Position numbers and translations under genes: made by a program. The notes beneath the pieces are model-generated. The model was not told where the DNA came from. It did not search any database and worked only from the letters and a program-made list of their open reading frames with translations. A stretch of DNA of 64,000 nt from contig OENT01000367.1 in NCBI GenBank assembly GCA_900239685.1, positions 1-64,000 of the forward strand. Reading direction: 5' to 3'. Below are positions 11,464-22,638 of this stretch, one piece after another; the stretch's first letter is position 1; every line of letters begins with the position of its first letter. Origin of the DNA: Rotaria macrura. Taxonomy: Eukaryota; Rotifera; Eurotatoria; Philodinida; Philodinidae.

Positions 11464-14400
11464 AATCTCACATACTAAAGAAAGAATTAATGAGAACTCG
11501 ATACACTTGTTCTTTTTGTCATAGCATGATTTATATTAGAATTTAATTAGGAAAGAAAACAGAATTTTATTCAATGCCTAAGATATCATAGACGAGAACG
11601 ATCAAGTTAATGTTGAAATTCACCATGAGTTTTGTTTTTGTAAGAAATTCTAGTGTGCGTATAAGATTTTATATTACAAGGCTTTTCGTAGCACTTATAT
11701 TTTGAGTTTGTTTCTTATATGCGATGGCTCCAAGACATATACTTTCTTTCGTTAAATGATACAGTGAGCTAAGTAAAAACTAACATAACATTCTATATGA
11801 AGAAAAATCAACACTACACATTCCCGCTGATAAATGCGTTCAAAATAAAAGTACCAGTCGTATGACTACACCATTAAGACAACCATCTTATATAGCTATT
11901 CATTTACTTGTACTTTGAAGTACGTAGTGCATTTTAGTGACGTGCTATTAAAAACTTGTGGATAATTCAAACTCAAGAAAATTAATAATATAATATGCAC
12001 TTGAATATTGCTGACAAAACAATAAATGATATCAAGAGTAGCTTAAATTGTTTCAGCAATAGTTTAGATACAACCAATTTTTTGAAAAACGACATTTTAT
12101 TGAAAGAAAATGAAACAAGATCGATAATGAAAGACAGACAGTAGACCTACGCTTGAGTTTCAATGCTCAAATTCAAAATAGAATTCTTCCGAATCGACTA
12201 ATCTAGAGCTTGGGTTTTATGCTACATTCGACAAAATGTTAGTTTCCGAATAAATTTAAATAATTAAAAGTAACATAATTTTTAATTTTAGACAAAGAAT
12301 CGTTTTTTATCAATGAATCGAAGTAAAATTAATTTTCAATCAGAGATATTGTTCCTACGAACATTTTTTTAAATAGTTCTTGCATATGAAAAATGTCTTT
12401 ATGACGGTTTAGCTCAATGTTCAGTCAGATTTGTATTCATGTTTATTTCATCAATTTGCTAAAATACGAAATAATACATATATTTCGTCATTAATTTTAT
12501 TCCTACATTAAATAGCTCGTTTAGAAATTATTCTCTGAATCATTTTGAATTGACACCTAATTGTTATCCCTGGATCCTTTTGTAACAAAAACAAAATGGA
12601 GTTCTCCATAAGCTATATGCACGATACTATACGAATAGTTTTGTAAATTTAAGAATGGGATGTCTAGTGTGATAGAGATGTCATTATATTATACGAAATT
12701 CATGGTTCCTATTGGTCTAGGCCGAACTTGAACTATTAGTCAGATTTAGAAGTTCTGAATGAAAATATTTTAGATTGATTCAGTCTCACAATGGACTCCA
12801 TTGTATGTTTGAGCGATAAAAACTGAAAAAACTGTCAGAAATCAATTTATGGTTAATATAAAATCGCCGTATTGCTTGGTTGTTCCAAAGATTATCGTTA
12901 AATACATGCATGTTCCTCATATTTGAATTTTTACGTTTGAATTTTGTTAATTCTTTTCAACTTTAGTGCTCCATCAATGAGACGTCTATAAATCTCATCA
13001 ACAATGTTGAATACGTTAAGCAAATATGCATTGAAATGAATTCAAACAATGCAAGAGACCTATGAATAGGCTTAGAAATGACGATGGAACTTTACATTCG
13101 ATCTGCGCATATTTTTCAAATGTACAATGACATTTCGTCAACGTTTGATTTATTGATAGATTTTCTTTCATCAATGAAGACCCATCGGCAATCAAATGAA
13201 CGGTTTGCAAGCGAACTGCAGTACTATCGTTGTCTTTTATGGTTGATCGGAAACAGAAATCGGCGAAAAGAGTGACGTGTTTTCTGCCTTTATTTTTTCT
13301 GATAAAGACGACAATATTGAACCTGTAGAAGAGTGAAAGTCAAACTACAGAGTGTTTGATAAGAAACAAAAATTCGTTATAGGAATTCCTTTTCAAGGAA
13401 ATCTTATCTGATGTCTTCTTTCATTCAATGCATCATAGAGAGGATGTATCTATATAAAACGGAACATATTAAAAAGCATACAAAATTTATATACTAAATT
13501 AATAATAATTTTACAAAAAAAAAAAAATAAACTGTGCCATATGTGCGTAAGAATAACGCATTAGATGAACTATCATAGAACCTTCATTTCATGAAACGCG
13601 CATGCATCCACTAGACGACTGTACTTATGAAAGAAACGTTATCGATATTGATGATAACTGTTCGGTAGTCGATTTGGCTCGGCTTTGATAAATCTACTTC
13701 TGTCCGTTCGAAGTGCTAATGAATTGATTTCAACGTTCGAAATATTTTCTAAATGAATGATATCAAGTCTGAATCGTACATTTTAAACAAATTTAAATTC
13801 GTAGAATAGAACTGCAAAACAATAATAGAGGTTACAAGTAAACTTCTTACAACTTGCCAAGAATGCTTCAACAGATAAAAACTCAACAGGTGAAGAACGA
13901 ATTAAAATAGAATGTTTTGTCTACGTAATTGATTTTTCAAAAGATAAAAAAAATACTCTTTCAGACGGAAATGATCGAAACAATGATAGAGTTTATTTCT
14001 AAAAACTTAGCTAAGTAATTACTTTTGTTCATAACATATCAGATAACAAAAATTAAGTAGGACACTTTAAAGAGAACGGTTGTTTCGCGCAATTGCATAT
14101 CGGTCTAATGATGAAAATGATTCTTTCACTTGCACAAGACAATAGTTCTTATAGAGTTTAAAGACATAAGTCACCTCCAATGCAGCATCAGAGACAGTAC
14201 TAATAATGTTAGAAATATTGTGAACAAACAGATCATTTTCTGTTCGTATTCTATTTCGAAGAAACATCTTTTCGATCAAAATACAATATTATCTACCAAT
14301 AGAATTTTTATAATACTCACGTGCGTTTAGTTCATTAATTTTGAAGTCAAATTTTATTCTTAATAACTGGAAAAAAGTCGAAGTAATGCAGAAGTCGTTA

Positions 14401-15131
14401 ATAAGGTGTAACAGAATTGAGCATAGTTGTAAAGATTTTTCTAGCTGCAATATTACAAAAGCACTGAAGAAATATTTTTTTATACGCATGCAATGTTGTC
14501 ATTAACCACTCCAGCACGAAAATTATTCTTTATTCATTAGTTTAAAACTATTTACATGATGTTATAGAGTTAATAAAATACATTCACCGATCCTTATTAG
14601 AATTCATTATCATCTCTCTCACTACTGAACGCTACTTCAGTTACAATTATGTTTTATCTTATTAAAAATTATTGACATCATATACATTCTAATACTTCTT
14701 CTGTTGTTAAAGTTTGCTTCATCGCTAAACGGTGCAGTAATATACTTGTAGAAACAAGAAACGAATATATGAGATGAAAACAATCTACCGGCATGTACGA
14801 ATGCTCTATTACCAAATGATTTCTTTGTCTTTCATCTTATTATCTTTAGAACAATTCCATTCACTTATCAATATACAGCTAGTGTAATACTGATTTATGG
14901 AACCGACAGTAGTATACATATACCTGATGTATAAGATACCGTGAAAATTTTATTGCTTTTTATCATTGAATAACGATGTTTTAAAATGCATTCAAAAGTA
15001 TGTAACACATGAAATTTTCAATGAGGAAACAGGTATGTGTTTCAATGAAACACAAACTTTTAGAAAATTTATCTTAACGAACGAAATTTAATATTCACTT
15101 TTTTAATACAAATAACAGAATTTTTATTTCT
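11464..15131. other. gene-poor AT-rich spacer
   Basis: No recognisable gene. Short open frames occur at random density. One possible minus-strand exon (14321-14444), flanked by good splice signals, is reported as a finding. A 12-nt A run lies at 13516-13527. No RNA gene or mobile-element terminus was found by eye. Confidence 0.4.
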
Positions 15132-16137
15132 TTAATCGTTCAGCTGACTAGTCTTTAGAACGAGTTGACATAGTTTATTCATCGCCGCAAAAACAGATCC
15201 AGTTTCAGACGTCTTGATTCCCATTCGAAGAATTGTTTCTCCTTCCCATGTATTGCTTCCTATTTGAATTTAATAACAGTCTGCAGCTGAATAAACTGAC
15301 AAAAAAGAATTTGATTTCCACAGTCAAATGGATGATAGAACAAAGTCTCATAAACAGCTGATATCTTCTTCACTTAGGTCTAAACATGCAAAGAAAATAG
15401 AGAACGATCATAGTTGAAAATAGTTCATGAATTAACTTTTCGAAACAACTGTACATCAATTACCTGTTAAATAAAATAACTAATTTACGCCGATTCGCTT
15501 GTCATACCTGCATAAAGCTTTGCGCTGGCGTTCTGGAAAAACAATCAAATTTGATCTACATCGATATAACAAACCGTATGGTTGCAAATCAGGGGGTGTA
15601 ATGTCGTCTAAATTATTTTGAACCATATGAGCCTAAAATGCAGACATGCGTTAGAAATGAATGATATTCTTAAGAAATTTGTATGCATTCTGCTTGTTAT
15701 TCTAATTTAATTTAGATTTATATGTATGGTGATCTGTAACATGAAGAACCAAAGGAAAAGAAAAAGAATTCTTACAGATCGCATTATTCACTTATTCTTG
15801 CACATTGAATAATGAATTTATCAATATGTTTTTTTGCTGAAAAAAAATTGTTGTAAATTTCAATTGGAATAACTCTAAAACTCATATCTATATAAACTGA
15901 TTTTCAAATGCATCTTATAATTCTGATACAATGATCATCAAGAAATTGAAATAGAATAGTGTATACGTGAAACAGCTATAGATCTCAACTGCATTTCATA
16001 TAATTAAAATCATTCGATATAAAAAAATAAAATAACTATAAGAAAAATTCTCCGTTCATCAACTTACATAATTCAGTTTCACATAGTTGAAACATTTTCG
16101 AATGCTGATTCGAAAAGAATTGCTGAATTCTAATCAT
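15132..16137 (-). CDS. possible small multi-exon gene or relic, unrecognised
   Basis: Four minus-strand coding-like islands in order. (1) 16137-16068 starts with ATG, encodes about 23 residues and ends at a strong GTAAGT donor. (2) 15836 to about 15795 follows a TTTTTTTTCAG acceptor. (3) About 15632-15508, with an internal acceptor TGTTTTTCCAG that would instead give a 25-nt exon, 15532-15508. (4) 15259-15132 encodes 41 residues (SNTWEGETILRMGIKTSETG at its start), then TAA, with AATAAA a few nt later. The 25-nt exon joins exon 4 in frame, but I could not connect islands 2 and 3 in phase. It is therefore either a real gene with an exon I missed or a decayed copy. The islands look less AT-rich than their surroundings. 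No family was recognised. Confidence 0.3.
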
Positions 16138-16646
16138 GCATCAACGTATGTTTGTTGCTGTTTTCGTTTCTTTCAGTATCGCCTTTCTAATCATGTGACT
16201 CGCTATTGGTTACACCCAGTAAATCATCATCACATTTAACAAAACATAAATAGAAGCGACATCGTGCGGTTGTCTACCTTTTCTAAAAGGTATGCAACAC
16301 CCGTTATGAGTTATGAATAACGTAAAATTCTTACTAAAAGAATTTTGAGTTTCCCATCCATTGTAACAGCAGAGGATATATATTTATTTTAGCATTATAA
16401 TAAACTATCAGATTTTTATCTACGAAGGACTAACTGTATACATGTATAAATGATAAGTAGATAATCAATGATCTCGTCGTAAAATTTTTCTAAACAAAAT
16501 ATTTCACGTGTGCAAAAGTTACAAGATTCGAAAGTTGACATTTGATGTCATCTTTATTCGTCGTGGAACATTTCAAACTAGTACTATCGATGATTGATAA
16601 TATTATCGCTTTCATGTTATATCGATTTATGTTTTCGTTGTTGTAT
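16138..16646. other. possible 5' region of minus-strand islands
   Basis: The sequence just before the 16137 ATG (read on the minus strand) includes a CCAAT-like stretch near 16210. Nothing else is recognised here. Confidence 0.2.
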
Positions 16647-16995
16647 ATATGTCGTAGGCCAATCTGAAGTTCAGGCCAATCCTAGATTCGCCTAGGCCAA
16701 ATTAAAATTTGAGTTTGGACTAGTTCAATCTAGAATATTAGTTTGGCCTAACTTTTTTCTTGGCCAATCTTTAATTTCAGAATGGACTAGTACAATCTTA
16801 AAGTCGTCAACCCGATCCTAGATTCGCCATATTTTTAAGGCCAAACTCAGATTCGCTTAGTCTAAAAATTAAGATTGGCCTAGAAAAAAGTTAGTTCAAA
16901 CTAAAATTCTAGATTTAACTAGTCCAGACTCAAATTTTAATTTGGCCTAGGCGAATCTAGGATTGGCCTGAACTTCAGATTGCCCTACGACATAT
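16647..16995. mobile_element. foldback MITE with near-perfect inverted repeats
   Basis: The two ends are reverse complements: the left arm from about 16647 reads ATATGTCGTAGGCCAATCTG and the right arm ends in CCCTACGACATAT. The first 84 or so nt of each arm differ at only about three positions. The arms continue imperfectly to about 150 nt each around a central loop near 16800-16850. The motifs GGCCAATC and CTAGATTCGCC recur within each arm. There is no coding capacity. The target duplication is uncertain because the flanks are TA-rich, so the transposon superfamily is not assigned. Confidence 0.7.
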
Positions 16996-17706
16996 TTATA
17001 TATATACTGTTCTCTGTATAGCAGTTCTACTTATGAGAAGCGAACTCATTCTTAGTTCAAATCGTTGAGCAATGACTAGAAAAAGAAAAACTTTTTCAAA
17101 TTTTACCATGGTCTATGTTAATTAATTCATTTTTTTCTTACATTTCTTTCAATTTAAAGTTACAAAATGCAGTGATAATGCTAGAAGTCACATATGTTTA
17201 TAACAATTCTGTTTATATGTTGAAAATTTCACATTCATATTTGCAATAGTTTCCGTTCGTGAGTTTTACTCTTTTCAATTTATTGCGTTCATTGTATTTA
17301 TTTTTCTATTTTATTTAATTTCTTTTCAAAAATAAAGCAAAACATTCAACTAACAATCGCCATATTCCTCATTGACAATCGATAAGCATGTTAACTTATA
17401 TAAATTCATATTAAGTGTTATGAATAGAAATTGAACATATTGTTGAACATACGTATTTTGACAAATATCTGTTTAACATCATCGGATCGTTAGTCTTCTA
17501 GACATAAACGAAAAGGATCACTCGCATATATCATTCACCGATTTATTAGTTGTAATCGACTTCGTCATTTGAAATCAAAAGAAAAAAGAAAGAATGAGCA
17601 CGGTATATAGTATATCGATTATTGAAGTGTAAAAAGAAAAAAAAACGAGTTCATTCGATATTCACTGATAAAGGTATCAATCTTTACTCATGAACAACAT
17701 TGATCT
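16996..17706. other. spacer upstream of unrecognised gene
   Basis: AT-rich DNA between the foldback element and the 17707 start codon. No TATA box or splice acceptor is clear near the start, so the promoter position is unknown. Confidence 0.4.
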
Positions 17707-19281
17707 ATGAAACCAACCAATTCGATGAAGCTTATTTATGATACTACGAATGATACTGAACGATCTTCGAAACGGCACACATTATTACTTGATTCTCAAG
17801 TATTACCATCGAAATTAAATATCAAATTGAAAACACATTCACTCACATGTTTAAACATTCCCTTGGAGACATCATTTTCAGATTTAAGACATAGTTCTTC
17901 TCTATTTCAACATGATCATCGAAAGACTACTGCTGGTAGTGTTGGCCTCATTTCTGACATACCAAAACAATTCGATAATGAAAATTTCTCTCCTTTATCG
18001 TCATCACAACCATTGATAAATATTGTCTCAGCAAATACACGATTATCATCGAATCCAAAAGAATTCGAACCAATCGCAAAACATCGTTTTCGATTTTCAA
18101 ATTCACTTCTGACGCGGACATCAATTAATGATTCGGTTGTTCGACTTCGACGCAGTGGTCACCTACAGAACTTACATCAATCGTCATTACAAGCTATTGA
18201 TAAACTCGTTAAACAGAAACGTCGTTTATTTCTTAATCGTACGTATTACCATAGTTACTCGTACTGTCGATTCTTGTTTTCATAATTTTCTTCTCATTCT
18301 ATCTAATTTAGATGATGGAGCGATTCCTAAATTTACTTTTCGTGACCTTCCATCAAAATCTCGACCGGCATCCTCCGTCAATCCATATGAGCACTCGTTC
18401 GATTATCATATCTCACCATATATTTCATTACCAGAAATTCAAACATATATCAAATCGAACCATTCGCATAACACAAGCATCGTTAACAATAGGCCAGAAT
18501 CCAGACCATCGTCTTCGTCATCGTCATCCTGGAAAAAGTCTAGTTCTTGGTCATGGAAATCAAATAATATTCGACAAAATGATCCGAAACCAGTCAATAA
18601 ACAAACTGAATGTCGAGTAAGTGCCTTCGTATTATCATTAGAAAAAATTATCATCGAATAAAATCATTATAGTTCGAAGATCACTATTGTTCTAACTTAC
18701 CTGTTATTATTGAATCACCGTTACAACAACGTTGTTCTTTAAACTCAACCAATCCACAAAACTATTATCATTCATCGAATAAATTCATCAGTGTTCATCG
18801 TTCGAATCCTTTTCTGTCGAACAATAGAATGCTAGACAAAACCGAAAAATTGTATCAAAAGAAGAGTATGTTTCCTCATTCAATGTCGACTTACGAAGTA
18901 TCACAACCCCCCCTACTATCACAATCAGCAAATCACTATCCATCAACACCTTTACTACCTCCTGCAAAACAAAAAACTGTTACGAACAACAATAACTACG
19001 ATTACTATTATCATCAACCTAATACTTTATCACCAATGGCCATGTTAGATGATGATGTTACTGATTCTATTTCAACAAATAGTAGCTTTCGCTCATGCAT
19101 AAATAGTTTGACTGAATATTCAGAAAATAACATTACTGATGTAACATCATCATCGTCTTCATCGTCATTAGACTGTACTTTTCAAGACATGTCTTCTACA
19201 TATGATATCGATCCGGAATTATTTCATGAAACATTCAAACGTACACGATTATCGATTCGACATTTTTGCAATATCCAGTAA
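17707..19281 (+). CDS. unrecognised Ser/Asn-rich protein, three exons
   Basis: Model: 17707-18238, 18312-18616, 18673-19281, giving 481 aa with all junctions in phase. I do not recognise the family. The protein looks mostly disordered: Ser-rich tracts at residues about 270-280 and near the C-terminus, several Pro/Tyr/Asn-rich stretches, and one basic, possibly helical segment at about 150-177 ending just before intron 1. No signal peptide, membrane segment or catalytic motif is visible. The start is the first in-frame ATG of the long frame, and an upstream non-coding exon cannot be excluded. The homeodomain gene begins 366 nt after its stop on the same strand. The Ser/Pro-rich style is shared, but the stop codon and the TATA box between them argue for two genes. 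Confidence 0.6.
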
Positions 19282-19647
19282 TTTTTAGTGTCATCTCCAT
19301 CTTTCTTATGCATGTATTCTTATCTCTTTTTCCTTTAAAAAGATTTTCGTATCGTTCATAGGGACATACACTAATGTTTTGTTTTCGTTCTGTAACAATA
19401 GCATACTATTGATAATTATCTAGAATACATAGTAATCGTTATGATAATGATTAAAAATTTCTATAATGACGATTACCAATTAAGAACATCGTATTGTACT
19501 GTATGTTCTGTGAAATGAGACATAACTCATTAAATCGCGAATGATTCGTCATTTAGCATCGAAATGTAGAACACGCGAATATAAAAGACATGTAAGTTCA
19601 ATCTATTCCATCATTCGAAACATAACACTTTCAACGACACTGTAAAA
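19282..19647. other. short intergenic with promoter of homeodomain gene
   Basis: This 366-nt spacer ends the upstream gene and begins the homeodomain gene. It holds the TATA box at 19580-19587. No AATAAA for the upstream gene is visible here. Confidence 0.5.
19580..19587 (+). promoter_or_regulatory. TATA box of homeodomain gene
   Basis: TATAAAAG lies 60 nt before the ATG at 19648. This would place transcription start near 19610 with a 5' UTR of about 35-40 nt. It is the clearest core promoter motif in the window. Confidence 0.5.
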
Positions 19648-20343
19648 ATGAACCATTGCTACTACTGCACATCTTCAATGAACGAATATTCTTCAGTATA
19701 CAACTGTTCGTATGATTGTTTTGTACCAACAGTACCTACGTACTATTATTCATCACCAATGCAAAATACTTATCCTGTTCATTCACCTATTGCATCTTAC
19801 TCGCCTACAAGTTCATGCACAATGAATGTGTCACCACTCCCCTACATTAATTATCAACAATTTGAATCGCAAGTATATTCACCTTGTATTCAGTCACGTA
19901 TGTATCGAACATTTTTGTCTACATTGATGAACCGATGGTCAATTGTGAAATACGTGAGATGTTTATTCTCAGTTTTACCTATTGTTTTTATTGTTCCTTG
20001 CGATTGCTTATTTCCTAATAATGGTCTCGTCTTCTAGAAGTAACCATTAATTCTAATGTTGATCGTACGCCACTTCGTCGACATCAATGCTTTAAAAGAG
20101 ATGAAATTCAAATACTTCATCAAGTCTATGTTCAGGATACACATCCAACAACGGATAGACTGCAACAATTGGCTGTACAATTAAAAGTTCCTATCGAAAA
20201 AATTCGTGTAAGTTACTGTTTTCACATAATGTAAATTGAATCATTATTTCGTATGTATGTGCGTTTAGCAATGGTTCAAGAATCGTCGCCATAGTGACAA
20301 GCAAAAGAAACGAGCTATGCCAACTGCACAAACATTGAAATAG
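19648..20343 (+). CDS. divergent homeodomain transcription factor
   Basis: Predicted sequence-specific DNA-binding protein of the nucleus. Model: 19648-19897, 20038-20207, 20269-20343; 164 aa. Residues 1-90 are rich in Tyr, Ser, Pro and Cys. A homeodomain of canonical 60-residue spacing occupies about 95-154: Phe8, Leu16, Tyr20, Leu34, Ala35, Leu38, Ile45, Trp48, Phe49, Asn51 and Arg53 are all where expected, with no TALE insertion. Recognition helix: KIRQWFKNRRHSDKQ. Lys at position 50 is the specificity residue of Bicoid/Otx/Gsc-type homeodomains, but Gln47 and the His-Ser-Asp after NRR are unlike those families, so I do not assign a class. The last intron splits the recognition helix between residues 46 and 47, a common homeobox intron site. 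The protein ends ten residues after the homeodomain. Confidence 0.8.
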
Positions 20344-20389
20344 TTCTTTTCTGTTCTATCTTAATTTTAGCTGTAATTTATTATTCTTG

Positions 20390-20395
20390 AATAAA
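20390..20395 (+). terminator. AATAAA polyadenylation signal of homeodomain gene
   Basis: AATAAA 47 nt after the stop codon, a normal distance for a compact 3' UTR, followed by TGTTG. Confidence 0.55.
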
Positions 20396-22608
20396 TGTTG
20401 AAGGCTTTTGAAAATAATCTGTCTTTCACACATCATGTCGAATACTGCCTCGAAGATATTACTAAATAACAGAGTCTCTTTCAAAACGAATTGAGAAATA
20501 AAAAATTTCAACAAATTTATCACTTTATTGTTGTAAGCATCGATTTTGTGTTAAGCATTAAACTTGAGGTACATATGTTCGTTGACTGTTATTTGAACCG
20601 CACTTACGAAATGTGTCTTTTTGAGAAACCTCTGATTCGTGAACGGAATCGCATGCATAGTCACAATCTACGTTCATTATATAGATGAATTAGGTTTCAA
20701 AGAGGATTTTAGTCGTTTTTATGGCTCTTATTCCTGATGATAGCATTATGTGCATGTAGAAATGAATAAATACAATTGCAATTTCGTTTTTTGACTTCTC
20801 TCATGGGATATTCGGGAAGCCATTGTGTCGATAACAATATTTAGGATCCGATTCAAAAGAAATAAGACATATTGAGCGACGGCCATCAATCAACTCTCTG
20901 TGCGATCGTTGTCTGTACAAGAATTAATCGTGATTCATCTATTTTCTAGCCGTTCTTCCCAAAATACAAGGATTCATAATAGTTAATGAGGGGAAGTAAA
21001 TTATGTGATTGGTGCTTGTTATATTTGGTTGTGCTTTGTATCGCTGTTCACACACTTGAATTGTTTCTTCGAGGCGCTATAAAATATACCAATTTTTTCG
21101 TTTACGATCGAGTTAAATTGTAGATTGTTTCCTGGTTCTTTTCTGCAGTTGCAACATATTGTCAATTCCCTTCACTGATTTGATCAATTGAGATTATGAA
21201 TTCAATTTGACTAGATTTTTTGTATCAATTGCTTGACGATTAGAAATAGTTTTCTACATCAATCTTTTTGTATTCACCACAATAGGAATCAGTTTCGCTC
21301 AAAATCGTGTTAACGATGTTTGACATACTGCTCGAACAAGTTTTTGATAAATCTAGTTATGGAAATGTTATTTTGTATGTATCGATTTAAAAAGAGACAA
21401 ATAGAGTCTTTTCTATTAGTTAGCATTTAACATGAAATTTCACCGTAACAGAAATTTCTCATATATTATTGTAACTGAATATTTGAGTGAAGATAATGGC
21501 CAGCACAGTTCGTGGTATAGTTATATGTGCGAATCTATGTGGAGATTCAGGTCTCTTGAATTATTTGAATTTATTATCTTATTTTCGATGAAATATATGA
21601 TGATTTTTTTTTCATTCAATATAGATTGTTTATAAAGTATGATTTCTTAATGTGTGATCGCTTAAACTACTTGATAAATAATCTTTTTTTTTGAAATTGT
21701 GTATGAAGTATAGGCTTATTCACTTCCTGGAAAGATATCAGATGATAACTTCAGATTTTCATCTCTATTTTTGATATATACTGATTTGTTTCATGATTGA
21801 AGCTCGTACAAGAAAAATAAGCATACACGCTAGAGATTAGTATCACATCGTAGTGTAATCATGATAAAAACGTGTTAGGTTTCTTTCCTTGCGATCTATC
21901 TTATTTCTTACACAATATTAATAAGATCTAGAACAATATTTCATGCTCTTCTCATATATCTGTCTGGTAGTCGAAGAACATATTAGTTGTATACGAGTGT
22001 TATCAAGATTGACAGGAGTGATAAACCAATTTGGTGAATATTTATGTAAACTGGAAATATCCGTAATTCTATACATATGTTTCGTTTCAATCATGGTAGA
22101 TTAACTAATGTGATTACACATACACTAGTCGACACTGGAAATAAAATCTTTATATTAAAATAGGTAGGTTTATAATCATACTAAAGTGTTTCTCTTCATT
22201 TACCTATTTAGTTTATAAATACGATCATTCGTTTTACACTGATATTTCTAAATAGTTGACGAGGAAGAACCTATATCCAATGCAGTAGAGAAATGTGAAG
22301 TATTTGAAATAAATAATTAACTACAATGAACATATTTAGTAGAATAAGGAATAGCTGAGATTTGGCTTATGAGATTTTTATAAAGTTTATCTATTGAAAT
22401 ACTAAATCAACGTGAGGAAATATTTTTCTTATATTTAGACATTATACGTCTCTAATTCATTATCAAACGGATCAAATAATCTGTGCCGCCATCTGTGTTT
22501 CTTATATTCGTCATTCGATGATTAGACGAAGTCCAGCATTTATTGTTGTTCCATGCACATTGTATACCGTCTCATTTTCAGGACCTTCAAACTCAGGGAA
22601 CTAAACTC
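20396..22608. other. intergenic, nothing recognised
   Basis: About 2.2 kb of AT-rich DNA between the homeodomain gene and ALG3. Short frames of 65-67 codons look random. No RNA gene, terminal inverted repeat or promoter motif is recognised. Confidence 0.4.
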
Positions 22609-22628
22609 AGTCGTTTTTATTTAACTAG
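22609..22628 (+). promoter_or_regulatory. 3' splice acceptor just upstream of ALG3 start
   Basis: A T-rich run ends in AACTAG at 22628, ten nt before the ALG3 ATG at 22639. It is as strong as the internal acceptors of the gene. It could receive a spliced leader or close a 5' UTR intron. Confidence 0.4.
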
Positions 22629-22638
22629 GGATTAAAAT

